Shown here one piece after another: positions 1 through 6,633 of a stretch of DNA of 11,013 nt. A model generated the notes under the pieces. That model had not been told where the DNA came from. It saw only the letters and a list, made by a program, of their open reading frames with translations, and made no database searches. This DNA comes from Candidatus Omnitrophota bacterium (lineage in GTDB: Bacteria > Omnitrophota > Koll11 > JAHIPI01): assembly GCA_028718265.1 (NCBI GenBank), contig JAQUMG010000044.1, positions 1 through 11,013 on the forward strand, written 5' to 3'. The position numbers were made by a program, and so were the translations under genes. The number at the start of each line of letters is the position of its first letter. The stretch's first letter is position 1.

Positions 1-1
1 C

Positions 2-991
2 CCCTCCGATTCGGAACACACCCCTTTCACGGAAAATATGAACCTGGGATTTAAAAAAGCGCAGGATCTTCGTTACGGAGAAAATCCGCACCAGAGAGCC
101 GCTTTCTATAAAGACGAGGCAGCAGTCGGACTGTCTTTAGCGGGCGCAAAGCAGGTTCACGGCAAAGAGCTTTCCTTTAATAACCTTATGGACCTTGACG
201 CGGCTCTAAAGCTGGTTGCCGAGTTTGACGAACCGGCCGCCTGTATAATAAAACATGCCACGCCCTGCGGCGTAGCCTGCAGCAACGCTGCGGGAAAAAA
301 TTTAAAAGATGCTTTTCTGGATGCGCTCGAATGTGATAAATTGAGCGCTTTCGGCGGTATAATAGGCCTCAATAAGGTAGTGGACGAAGAAACTGCTCTG
401 GCAATAGCAGACGCAGGTTTTATAGAATGCATAATTTCGCCGGCTTATGATAAAAAAGCATTTGACATCCTTTCGAAAAAGAAAAACCTGCGCCTTATGG
501 AGACAGGGGATATCAAAAAACTTAACTCCGGCGCCGCGCTCGATTTTAAAAAGATAACAGGCGGAGCGCTATTTCAGGATTGCGATACAGAAGATATTGA
601 TAAAAAAGATATTAAAGTAGTGACGAAAAAACAACCTACCGCAGCCGAGATCGATTCGCTTTATTTCGCGTGGAAAGTGGTAAAACACGTCCGGTCCAAT
701 GCAATAGTGCTTTGTCAGGGCAAAAAAACTGTCGGCATCGGCGCAGGGCAGACGTCTAGAGTTGAGTCAGTAATAATAGCGATAAGAAAAGCCGGAGACA
801 GAGCGAATGATTCTACTCTTGCCAGCGATGCCTTTTTCCCAAAAGCCGATTCCATAGAAGCCGCCGCCAACTCAGGCGTGCGCTCTATTATACAGCCCGG
901 CGGCTCTATAGCAGACCAGGAAATAATAGATGCTGCCAATAAATTCGGCATAAGCATGGTCTTTACAGGCATCAGACATTTTAAACATTGA
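2..991 (+). CDS. purH: PurH, AICAR transformylase domain (5' truncated by window)
   Basis: C-terminal part of the bifunctional purine biosynthesis protein PurH. The frame is open with no stop from base 2, so the gene begins before the window; the first in-frame ATG (38) lies in the inter-domain linker and is not the true start. About 330 residues are present, covering the AICAR formyltransferase domain, which transfers a formyl group from 10-formyl-THF to AICAR to give FAICAR in the cytoplasm. Recognisable blocks are LRYGENPHQ at the domain start, the Lys-His of IIKHATPCGVA (catalytic KH pair of the family), DALECDKLSAFGGIIG, LRQ-like VVKHVRSNAIV, GIGAGQTSRV, the ASDAFFPKADSIE block, IIQPGGSIAD and the terminal TGIRHFKH. 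The missing N-terminal part (about 190 residues) would be the IMP cyclohydrolase domain. The stop codon overlaps a possible TTG start of the next gene, indicating one transcript. Confidence 0.97.
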   Translation, partial: PSDSEHTPFTENMNLGFKKAQDLRYGENPHQRAAFYKDEAAVGLSLAGAKQVHGKELSFNNLMDLDAALKLVAEFDEPAACIIKHATPCGVACSNAAGKNLKDAFLDALECDKLSAFGGIIGLNKVVDEETALAIADAGFIECIISPAYDKKAFDILSKKKNLRLMETGDIKKLNSGAALDFKKITGGALFQDCDTEDIDKKDIKVVTKKQPTAAEIDSLYFAWKVVKHVRSNAIVLCQGKKTVGIGAGQTSRVESVIIAIRKAGDRANDSTLASDAFFPKADSIEAAANSGVRSIIQPGGSIADQEIIDAANKFGISMVFTGIRHFKH

Positions 992-993
992 AA

Positions 994-2313
994 ATGACTT
1001 ACCATGACGCCCTCAAATACCTTGACTCTCTCGTTAATTACGAGAAGGCAAGTAATTTCGATTATAAGAAATCGCTGAAACTGGAACGGATGCGGTCTTT
1101 CGCCCGTCGCCTCGGCAATCCTCATGAAGGGATAAACGCAATTCATGTCGCCGGTACAAAAGGTAAAGGCTCAGTCTCGTCTTTTGTAAACTCTATTTTA
1201 ATGGCAGCCGGTTTTAAGACCGGTTTATATACTTCTCCTCACCTCGTTTCGTTCAGAGAAAGAATAAGAATAAACGGTGAACCGATTTCCGAGGAAGATG
1301 TTTTGAGGCTGATGGAACGGTTGATGCCTGATATAGAGGTGATGGCCAGAGAAGAAGAGAAGCCGACATATTTTGAGATATGCACGACGATAGCTTTTCT
1401 GTATTTTAAAGAAAATAACGTAAATTTTATGGTGCTGGAAACGGGAATGGGCGGCAGATTGGATTCCACCAATATAGTCAAGCCACTGGTTTCCGTCATA
1501 ACGCCCATAAGCTACGATCACGTACAGCACTTAGGGCCCGGGATAGAGGATATCGCTCTCGAAAAGAGCGGTATAATAAAAAATGATTCGGTAGTTATAA
1601 GCTCCCCTCAAACCCCCGAAGTCCTCGCCGTTGTAGAACGGGTTGCCGCCAAAGCTAACTCGAAATTTTATTTAACCGGCAGGGATTCGTTCTGCGAAAA
1701 GCTCAATTCGGATCTAGAGCGGCAGATTTTTCATTTAATCACGAAATGCGGAGAATATCCGCATCTTGAGATCCGGCTTCTGGGCGATTTTCAGATACAA
1801 AATGCTGCCACAGCGGTTTTGAGCGTAGAAGGTTTACGGCATTACGATGTATTTATAGATAAGAGCGCGATATCAGACGGGCTTAGGAACGCAAGGTGGC
1901 CGGGCAGGTTCGAAATATTGCGCAAGAATCCGCTGATAGTTGTCGACGGCGCGCAAAACGGTCAGAGCGCTTCTATTCTAAAAAAAGCCGTGAAAGATAA
2001 CTTAAATTATAAAAAGCTTTTTCTTATTCTCGGCGCGATGTGCGACAAAGATATAGACGGCATATGCAAAGAATTGAGTCCGGCAGCCGATTATGTCATT
2101 ACGACAAAAGCCAAATCCGACAGGGCCGCTTCGCCGGAATTTTTAAGAGAAAGAATGCTTAATTATAAAAATATGGATGTCATTACTACCGGATCTGTCG
2201 GCGAGGCTATTAATAAAACACTGGCAATTGCCGGTAAGGACGACGCAATTCTGATAACCGGTTCTCTGTATATTGTCGGTGAGGCAATAGAGGCTTTCAG
2301 GAAATTATCATGA
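994..2313 (+). CDS. folC: FolC, folylpolyglutamate / dihydrofolate synthase
   Basis: Mur-ligase-type ATP-dependent enzyme that adds glutamate to folates, and in many bacteria also makes dihydrofolate from dihydropteroate. With ATG 994 the protein has 439 residues, the usual length. Visible motifs are the P-loop GTKGKGSV (residues 54-61), TSPHLVSFRERIRI with the folate-binding region, the metal-site block LETGMGGRLDSTN, YDHVQHLGPGIEDIALEKSG and the C-terminal-domain motif DGAQN at about 318-322. A TTG at 988 overlaps the purH stop and would add two residues (MK), but MTYHDALKYLDSL from 994 is the typical FolC start, so I prefer it. No strong ribosome binding site is seen, consistent with translational coupling to purH. 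Odd: the family motif is usually DGAHN; here His is replaced by Gln. The 3' end overlaps mnmE as ATGA. Confidence 0.95.
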   Translation: MTYHDALKYLDSLVNYEKASNFDYKKSLKLERMRSFARRLGNPHEGINAIHVAGTKGKGSVSSFVNSILMAAGFKTGLYTSPHLVSFRERIRINGEPISEEDVLRLMERLMPDIEVMAREEEKPTYFEICTTIAFLYFKENNVNFMVLETGMGGRLDSTNIVKPLVSVITPISYDHVQHLGPGIEDIALEKSGIIKNDSVVISSPQTPEVLAVVERVAAKANSKFYLTGRDSFCEKLNSDLERQIFHLITKCGEYPHLEIRLLGDFQIQNAATAVLSVEGLRHYDVFIDKSAISDGLRNARWPGRFEILRKNPLIVVDGAQNGQSASILKKAVKDNLNYKKLFLILGAMCDKDIDGICKELSPAADYVITTKAKSDRAASPEFLRERMLNYKNMDVITTGSVGEAINKTLAIAGKDDAILITGSLYIVGEAIEAFRKLS

Positions 2314-3701
2314 TGGCAAATTTAAACGAGGACACAATAGTGGCGGTATCAACGCCGATAGGCGAGGGCGGAATCGGGATTGTCCGCATGAGCGGCTGCG
2401 ATGCCGTTAAGATTGCGGATAGAATATTCATTTCGCGCGCCAGAAAGAAACCGTCGCGATTCAAAAGCCATACCGTACATTACGGGCATATACTTGATAG
2501 CGGCAAGAGAGTGGTTGACGAAGTTCTGCTGACCGTGATGCGCTCGCCCAGGACATACACAAAAGAAGATGTGGTAGAGATAAATTGTCACGGCGGAATT
2601 GTTGCCGTGCGAAAGGTTCTCGAGCTTGTCGTCAAAAACGGCGCCAGGCCGGCAGAACCGGGGGAGTTTACCAAAAAAGCATTTCTGAGCGGGAGGCTCG
2701 ATCTGTCCCAGGCAGAAGCAGTGCTTGACGTGATAAGGGCCAAGACAGAAGCGGGGTTGCGGGCATCTCTTCATCAGCTGGAAGGAGATCTGTCCAAAGA
2801 GATTAGAATAATTCGGAAAAATATCATCGGCATATGTGCTGACATAGAAGCCGCTATAGATTTTCCGGAAGAGGACATTGATACGGGTACTGTTAAAAGC
2901 TGGCTTAAAAGTATAAAAACCGCTAATGTGAAACTTGAAAAATTGCTGAGCACCTATCACGACGGCGCTGTCCTTCGAGAAGGTATAGTGGCCGTTATAT
3001 GCGGAAGGCCCAATGTAGGCAAGTCGAGTCTTCTGAATCTGCTTTTAAGGAAAAACAGAGCCATCGTTACCCACATTTCCGGCACCACGAGAGATCCCAT
3101 CGAAGAAACGGCGAGTATACGGGGCGTGCCATTGAGACTTGTGGATACCGCCGGGATCAGGAAGAAAGGTAACATCATAGAAAAGGAAGGTATAAAGAGA
3201 AGCCATTTATATTTATCCAGAGCTGACCTTATACTTTGCGTATTGGACGGAAGCGAAAGATTGAAAAAAGAGGACAGGGAGATCCTGGCTAAAATAAAAG
3301 GCAGACCCGCCGTCATAGTAATTAATAAATGCGATTTAAAATCAAAATTGCGCACCGATGAGGTTAAAAAAGTTGCGGAAAATGAAGACATTCTGAAAGT
3401 GTCCTGCACTAATAAAATCGGCATTGATAAATTGGAAAATAAAATATATAATAAAGTCTGGAGCGGCAGCGTTTCTTCTTCAAATGAAGTGATGGTTAAC
3501 AGCATTCGCCATAAGAATGCTATAGAGTCAGCCGTGAAAGCGTTTTCTAATGCCGCAAACAGCATGACCAAAAACCTTTCACTGGAATTTGTGGTTTCTG
3601 ACTTGAGACAAGGCGCTGATTCTCTCGGAGAGATAATCGGTGAGATATACACCGACAATATTTTAAACATTATATTTTCCAGATTCTGCATAGGGAAATA
3701 G
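2310..3701 (+). CDS. mnmE: MnmE (TrmE), tRNA uridine-34 modification GTPase
   Basis: GTPase that, with MnmG, installs the (carboxymethyl)aminomethyl group on U34 of certain tRNAs using 5,10-methylene-THF. The 463-residue length is typical. Domains: N-terminal THF-binding domain (about 1-125: DTIVAVSTPIGEGGIGIVRMSG, then ...EVVEINCHGG-type and PAEPGEFTKKAFLSGRLDLSQAEAV), central helical domain, and an inserted G domain. The G domain shows the P-loop GRPNVGKSS (232-240), switch I GTTRDPIEE, DTAG (279-282) and NKCD (339-342). The protein ends in the invariant FCIGK (459-463) with the catalytic Cys. ATG 2310 overlaps the folC stop; the next codon is also ATG (2313), so the start is uncertain by one residue. 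An AGGA about seven bases upstream can serve as ribosome binding site. Co-transcription with folC is very likely. Confidence 0.97.
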   Translation: MMANLNEDTIVAVSTPIGEGGIGIVRMSGCDAVKIADRIFISRARKKPSRFKSHTVHYGHILDSGKRVVDEVLLTVMRSPRTYTKEDVVEINCHGGIVAVRKVLELVVKNGARPAEPGEFTKKAFLSGRLDLSQAEAVLDVIRAKTEAGLRASLHQLEGDLSKEIRIIRKNIIGICADIEAAIDFPEEDIDTGTVKSWLKSIKTANVKLEKLLSTYHDGAVLREGIVAVICGRPNVGKSSLLNLLLRKNRAIVTHISGTTRDPIEETASIRGVPLRLVDTAGIRKKGNIIEKEGIKRSHLYLSRADLILCVLDGSERLKKEDREILAKIKGRPAVIVINKCDLKSKLRTDEVKKVAENEDILKVSCTNKIGIDKLENKIYNKVWSGSVSSSNEVMVNSIRHKNAIESAVKAFSNAANSMTKNLSLEFVVSDLRQGADSLGEIIGEIYTDNILNIIFSRFCIGK

Positions 3702-3722
3702 CAAAAAGCAAGATAGGCGGTT

Positions 3723-4280
3723 ATGGATAAGAAAAAAATAGAAAAAGCGGTAAGGATGATCCTGGAGGCCATAGGCGAAGATACAAAAAGAAAAGATCTT
3801 GTAGAGACGCCCAGAAGAGTAGCCGAGATGTACGAGGAGATATTTTCCGGAATAAAGATGGATCCCGAAAAAGAACTCGAGGTTCTGTTTGACAAAGAGC
3901 ATCACGAAATAGTTTTGTTAAAAGATATACCTCTCTATTCGATATGCGAGCACCATCTCATACCTTTTATGGGTAAGGTGCATGTGGCGTATATCCCGAA
4001 AGGCAACAGAGTTACGGGCCTAAGTAAATTGGTACGCGTAGTAGACATTTTTTCAAAACGGCCGCAGGTGCAGGAAAAATTGACTACGGAAATAGCAGAT
4101 ATTCTGATGAAAAAACTTAACCCGTTAGGAGTCCTGGTTGTTATCGAAGCAGAACATCTCTGTATGAGTATGAGAGGCGTAAAAAAATCGGGTATCATGA
4201 CCGTGACCAGTGCGGTTAGGGGCATATTCAAGGAAAATCATAAGACACGGGCAGAAGCGCTATCGCTTATAAAAAAATAG
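3723..4280 (+). CDS. folE: FolE, GTP cyclohydrolase I
   Basis: Converts GTP to 7,8-dihydroneopterin triphosphate, the first step of folate (and pterin) synthesis, as a cytoplasmic homodecamer. It has 185 residues, the usual compact bacterial length. The family signature is complete: [12 protein letters not shown] supplies zinc ligands Cys75 and His78, the third ligand is Cys147 in [11 protein letters not shown], and [20 protein letters not shown] carries the GTP-binding and subunit-contact block. The N-terminal segment has the usual [17 protein letters not shown]. The gene sits 21 bases after mnmE on the same strand, preceded by a modest AGGCGG about four bases before the ATG. It closes the housekeeping cluster: a hairpin begins inside its stop codon. 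Confidence 0.97.
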   Translation: MDKKKIEKAVRMILEAIGEDTKRKDLVETPRRVAEMYEEIFSGIKMDPEKELEVLFDKEHHEIVLLKDIPLYSICEHHLIPFMGKVHVAYIPKGNRVTGLSKLVRVVDIFSKRPQVQEKLTTEIADILMKKLNPLGVLVVIEAEHLCMSMRGVKKSGIMTVTSAVRGIFKENHKTRAEALSLIKK

Positions 4281-4340
4281 AGATAATCCGATTCAGGAAA
4301 AGGAGGTAAAGGGAGAAACCTGACAGATTATCTCTTTTTA
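4279..4340. terminator. Bidirectional intrinsic terminator between folE and P0
   Basis: A 10-bp perfect stem, AGAGATAATC (4279-4288) with GATTATCTCT (4326-4335), plus an inner TCAGG/CCTGA stem (4293-4297 with 4319-4323). It is followed by TTTTTA on the + strand (folE side) and by a run of seven T on the - strand (complement of 4271-4277), so it can end transcripts from both converging genes. The loop holds a purine tract AAAAGGAGGTAAAGGGAG on the + strand that looks like a strong ribosome binding site with no start codon after it. Confidence 0.8.
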
Positions 4341-4637
4341 TTCAGTTTTTGTAAAAAGCCATAAGTCCGAATTATCGCGGACAAGCTTGCTCACTATTAT
4401 ATTGTGTTCCTTTATATCTGAAAATGCCTCGGCTGCCGGTTTTCCGGAGTTTGCCTCGCCGGCTAGAGCCGGCAGGGCATTTTCGTCTATATTTAGAGAA
4501 AGAGCGCCTACGACAATGACCGTCAAATGCACCGATTGACTTTTTGATTCCGCATAAGCCATGTTTCCGGTTAAAATTGCCGTCATAATGGCTAGAAAAA
4601 TTATCAAAGATGTCATTTTCGGCTTCACTGCCATCAT
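4338..4637 (-). CDS. P0: small secreted protein under c-di-GMP riboswitch control
   Basis: Unrecognised 98-99 residue protein. It starts at one of two adjacent ATGs (4637 or 4634) just after AAGGGG; the second has better spacing. It begins with basic residues, a hydrophobic core (TSLIIFLAIMTAILTG) and the cleavage site AYA|ES, so it is predicted to be exported. The mature part opens with a beta-strand like that of P2 (SKSQSVHLTVIVVGALSLNI against SDSKDVAVTVNVQSVFGFSV) and ends in RDNSDLWLFTKTE. This matches the [ND]-x4-W motif found mid-protein in P1-P4, and carries the T-x-T-E ending those proteins have at their C-termini. It therefore resembles the N-terminal half of the P1-P4 family. An in-frame upstream ATG (4697) would place coding sequence across the leader terminator and is not credible. 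Function unknown; a truncated subunit, a minor subunit or a regulator are all possible. Confidence 0.72.
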   Translation of the reverse strand: MMAVKPKMTSLIIFLAIMTAILTGNMAYAESKSQSVHLTVIVVGALSLNIDENALPALAGEANSGKPAAEAFSDIKEHNIIVSKLVRDNSDLWLFTKTE

Positions 4638-4665
4638 CCCCTTCCCGGATTCGAGAAGGTAGCCG

Positions 4666-4707
4666 AAAAAAAACCTATTCTTTTTTCGCGCTTCCAAGAG
4701 AATAGGT
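4666..4707 (-). terminator. Leader terminator (expression platform) before P0
   Basis: On the - strand ACCTATTCT and AGAATAGGT (complements of 4699-4707 and 4673-4681) form a 9-bp perfect stem. It is followed immediately by a run of eight T (4666-4673). It lies between the riboswitch aptamer and the P0 start codon, the position expected for an attenuator controlled by the aptamer. Confidence 0.85.
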
Positions 4708-4718
4708 CCTTTCGCTTC

Positions 4719-4807
4719 GGCAACTGACTGCCATATCCCGAAACTCGGAACTTAGGCTCTCTAGTTTTGCGCCCCACCCTTTCGGATGGTTTGCCTTTTC
4801 GGCTACC
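4719..4807 (-). promoter_or_regulatory. Cyclic di-GMP-I (GEMM-I) riboswitch aptamer
   Basis: Read on the - strand, this matches the GEMM-I consensus in order. P1 is GGUAGC pairing with GUUGCC at the 3' end. The core AAGGCAAACC follows, then the P2 hairpin CCAUCC-GAAA-GGGUGG with its GNRA tetraloop, then the GGGCGCAAA joining segment. The P3 arm contains CCUAAG...UAUGG, the canonical 11-nt receptor for a GAAA tetraloop, and is capped by UUCCGA/UCGGGA. Spacing from P1 to the CAAACC core equals that of the well-known Vibrio Vc2 aptamer. The family senses cyclic di-GMP. It sits in the leader of P0, after a strong promoter and before an intrinsic terminator, so it most likely controls P0 transcription. 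The direction of control (on or off) is not certain. Confidence 0.95.
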
Positions 4808-4830
4808 ACTACCATCTAATTGTCAATATG

Positions 4831-4859
4831 AGTATATCATAATATAATTGATAAGTCAA
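4831..4859 (-). promoter_or_regulatory. Sigma-70-type promoter of the riboswitch-P0 unit
   Basis: On the - strand TTGACT (4859-4854) and TATACT (4836-4831) are separated by 17 bases. Transcription would start near 4824, about 17 bases before the aptamer P1 stem, as expected for a leader riboswitch. Confidence 0.8.
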
Positions 4860-4927
4860 TAGCGATTTCGTTAGTATTGCAAATAGTTAGCTTTGTTTTT
4901 CCTTTTCTTTTTTTTGAAGTTTTTGTG

Positions 4928-4956
4928 TTGACTCATTTATATGCTGGTGGTAAAAT
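4928..4956 (+). promoter_or_regulatory. Sigma-70-type promoter of P1
   Basis: TTGACT (4928-4933), 17-base spacer, TAAAAT (4951-4956). It is divergent from the P0 promoter, with about 70 bases between the two -35 boxes. It predicts a 5' leader of about 145 AT-rich bases before P1, in which I recognise no riboswitch. The rest of the 4638-5109 non-coding stretch holds the P0 leader elements and AT-rich DNA. Confidence 0.65.
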
Positions 4957-5094
4957 TACTTTATTCAGTTTAGTATTAAAAGAGATTTTCTTTTCGCTAT
5001 AAAAATCAATAGTTTGACACTAATAAAGAGCGTTTTATTCCGATTGAAATATAGAGTTTTAAAAAGTTTTTATGCGCAGTTAATTTAATAAGAA

Positions 5095-5105
5095 AAGGAG
5101 GTGAT
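5095..5105 (+). promoter_or_regulatory. Full-length Shine-Dalgarno of P1
   Basis: AAGGAGGTGAT is complementary to the whole anti-SD tail of typical bacterial 16S rRNA. It decides the start: ATG 5110, eight bases after the GGAGG core, rather than the in-frame GTG 5101 that lies inside the site itself. It suggests very high translation of P1. Confidence 0.85.
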
Positions 5106-5109
5106 ATCA

Positions 5110-5637
5110 ATGAAGAAGATGCTGATGATTATAACAGCAATAGCTGTACTAGTAGGATATTCAGCCGTCGTGAAAGCCGAAGATGTAAGTTCCACGGTGC
5201 CTTTGTCATTTACGGTTCCCGCGGCATTTGGTTTTACGCTTGACAAATATTCCCACAATTTCGGTACAGTGAACGCAGGTTCGGGCGCTGAGACTACACT
5301 CTCGATTTCCTGCCGTTCGAATCATGGAAAAGTATGGAAGCTGTCATTGAAAGCAGATCCGTTCACAAGCGGAGCAACCACAATGGCAAGTGACCCTGCC
5401 TTCAAATTCGCGCCATGGTCAAATGCAGGCGACGAGCAGGCAAAGGGGACATTTGTTCCTGCCCCGGGAGGTTCCGGAGCAGTCGTTCCGGCAGTGGCAA
5501 CTGATTTCTATACTTCAACACTGGGAGAAGGCAGCGATCCGTATATTCCTTTAGTTCTGGGATTATACCTAACCGTTCCTACTACCCAGGCTTCAGGTCT
5601 GTACAACACGAATCTAGTTCTGACAATGTACGAATAA
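5110..5637 (+). CDS. P1: secreted beta-rich subunit-like protein
   Basis: 175-residue protein of no family I can name. Signal peptide 1-23 (MKK, hydrophobic core, VKA|ED). The mature part alternates polar and hydrophobic residues as in a beta-sandwich. It shows FGFTLDKYSHNFGTVNAG near the N-terminus, then ISCRSNHGKVWKLSLKAD (Cys68, Trp76), FKFAPWSNAG, and a C-terminal strand ending VPTTQASGLYNTNLVLTMYE. These blocks recur in P2, P3 and P4, so the four are paralogues. Size, export signal and Tyr/Thr-rich last strand resemble subunits of chaperone-assembled surface fibres (spore coat U-like pilins) or WxL-type surface proteins; homology to those is not shown. It has its own promoter, a full-length Shine-Dalgarno and a terminator, so it is probably a highly expressed single-gene unit, perhaps the major subunit. 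Confidence 0.88.
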   Translation: MKKMLMIITAIAVLVGYSAVVKAEDVSSTVPLSFTVPAAFGFTLDKYSHNFGTVNAGSGAETTLSISCRSNHGKVWKLSLKADPFTSGATTMASDPAFKFAPWSNAGDEQAKGTFVPAPGGSGAVVPAVATDFYTSTLGEGSDPYIPLVLGLYLTVPTTQASGLYNTNLVLTMYE

Positions 5638-5680
5638 TACGTTGTTTTTTGTGGATTCGCAATAAACAGTTAGTAAGTAA

Positions 5681-5715
5681 AAAAGGAGCAAGATATTATC
5701 TTGCTCCTTTTTTTT
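5681..5715 (+). terminator. Intrinsic terminator after P1
   Basis: A 14-bp perfect stem, AAAAGGAGCAAGAT (5681-5694) with its complement at 5698-5711, has a 3-base loop. The stem end and following bases form a T tract to 5715. It lies about 45 bases after the P1 stop and isolates P1 from P2. Confidence 0.92.
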
Positions 5716-5719
5716 ATTT

Positions 5720-5768
5720 GGCGTGAAAACAAAATTCAGGCGTGAGTTATGACCAATGTTAGGCATGA
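5720..5768 (+). repeat. Three short GGCRTGA repeats upstream of the P2 promoter
   Basis: GGCGTGA at 5720-5726 and 5739-5745 and GGCATGA at 5762-5768, spaced 19 and 23 bases apart, end about 20 bases before the P2 -35 box. They could be binding sites for an activator. With 7-base units chance is possible, so this is tentative. Confidence 0.3.
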
Positions 5769-5788
5769 AAAAAGTATGATTTTTCCAC

Positions 5789-5817
5789 TTGACAGATTAC
5801 TGAACATGTGATATACT
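5789..5817 (+). promoter_or_regulatory. Strong sigma-70-type promoter of P2
   Basis: TTGACA (5789-5794), 17-base spacer, TATACT (5812-5817) with an extended -10 TGA directly before it. It predicts a leader of about 110 bases before P2. The leader contains a small AGCC/GGCT hairpin (near 5826-5841) but no riboswitch I recognise. Confidence 0.85.
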
Positions 5818-5934
5818 TCAAGTAAGCCGAAAACAAAGGCTGTTTTATGTCCGCGATAATTAAAGATATTTAAAAAGATTTTAGGAAATTAATCAAAGAA
5901 AAACAAGCAGCACAACCAAAAGGAGGGCGTTGTA

Positions 5935-6426
5935 ATGAAGAAGCTAATCGTGTTAGGCATTGTCGTAATGCTGGCTATCTTCGCGGGTTCAGTTGCGTAT
6001 GCTGACTCAGATTCAAAAGATGTGGCCGTTACAGTCAATGTGCAATCGGTTTTTGGTTTTAGTGTGTGGGATGGGGAACTTAGCCAGGAGTATACAATCA
6101 TGCCCGGCGAGAATGCAATAGGAAACCTTCACATTACAGCCAGTTCTAACCATTCGCAGTTATGGTGGATAAACGCCAGCACCGACGGTATGGTTGGCCA
6201 ATACAATGGTAAAGTGCTTCCTGTAGAGATATCAACTCTGTCAGGTGCAGGAGTTAAGGTGGCAAATTTAGTTCTGACCAGTGCGCCGCAGGCCATTTAT
6301 ACGGCTGATGCTACCGAGTATCCGAAGTCAGGCGTAGCGATTGATACATTGCTTGTTGTTCCTACTACTCTGAGTACTCCGCAGGATGTGTACAAAGGAC
6401 TTATCGCGTTGACAATGACCGAATAA
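5935..6426 (+). CDS. P2: secreted beta-rich subunit-like protein
   Basis: 163-residue unrecognised protein, paralogue of P1. Signal peptide 1-23 (MKK, VMLAIFAG core, AYA|DS). The mature N-terminus SKDVAVTVNVQSVFGFSVW parallels P1 and P0. The mid-protein motif is ITASSNHSQLWWINASTDG, where the Cys found eight residues before Trp in P1, P3 and P4 is Ala. The last strand is VVPTTLSTPQDVYKGLIALTMTE, ending in the family T-x-T-E. The IPNxNFxW block of P3/P4 is not visible, so it is the more divergent paralogue. The start is fixed by AAAGGAGGG ten bases upstream. It has its own promoter and terminator. Probably a surface or periplasmic structural subunit; this is inferred from context, not from a named domain. 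Confidence 0.87.
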   Translation: MKKLIVLGIVVMLAIFAGSVAYADSDSKDVAVTVNVQSVFGFSVWDGELSQEYTIMPGENAIGNLHITASSNHSQLWWINASTDGMVGQYNGKVLPVEISTLSGAGVKVANLVLTSAPQAIYTADATEYPKSGVAIDTLLVVPTTLSTPQDVYKGLIALTMTE

Positions 6427-6462
6427 GAAAGCAAGAGAAGAAAAAACCAAAGTCCTGTCTCG

Positions 6463-6506
6463 CGCCCCCGCGCCAAACAAAAACTGGTGCGGGGGCGTTA
6501 TTTTTT
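6463..6506 (+). terminator. Intrinsic terminator after P2
   Basis: GC-rich 13-bp stem, CGCCCCCGCGCCA (6463-6475) with TGGTGCGGGGGCG (6485-6497) and one G-T wobble, followed by TTATTTTTT. It ends the P2 unit just before the next promoter. Confidence 0.93.
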
Positions 6507-6514
6507 GTATATCC

Positions 6515-6542
6515 TTGACAAAAGCGTAGCGTATGGTAAACT
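6515..6542 (+). promoter_or_regulatory. Promoter of the P3-P4-chaperone-barrel operon
   Basis: TTGACA (6515-6520), 16-base spacer, TAAACT (6537-6542) preceded by an extended -10 TGG. It starts about ten bases after the P2 terminator and gives a leader of about 85 AT-rich bases before P3. Confidence 0.75.
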
Positions 6543-6633
6543 TGTTTAAAGCGTCATAGTGGGATTATATTAAAGTAATTACAATAATATAGCCGGCAAG
6601 TATATATTTAATAATAACACTAAAGAGGTTATC

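Noticed and set aside
2957..3895. Long antisense open frame (312 codons) on the - strand over mnmE
   Set aside because: mnmE and folE on the + strand are unmistakable. The antisense translation is Ser/Leu-rich with no domain, as expected of a shadow frame.
4638..4697. Possible 20-residue N-terminal extension of P0 from an ATG at 4697
   Set aside because: It would translate through the leader terminator hairpin and U tract. The ATGs at 4637/4634 have a ribosome binding site and give a normal signal peptide.
5014..5019. Second TTGACA upstream of P1
   Set aside because: No reasonable -10 box at 16-18 bases; the pair at 4928/4951 is much better.
5826..5934. Riboswitch in the P2 leader (AGCC GAAAACAAA GGCT hairpin)
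   Set aside because: Only a 4-bp stem is visible and no known riboswitch core follows; the GEMM-I elements present before P0 are absent here.
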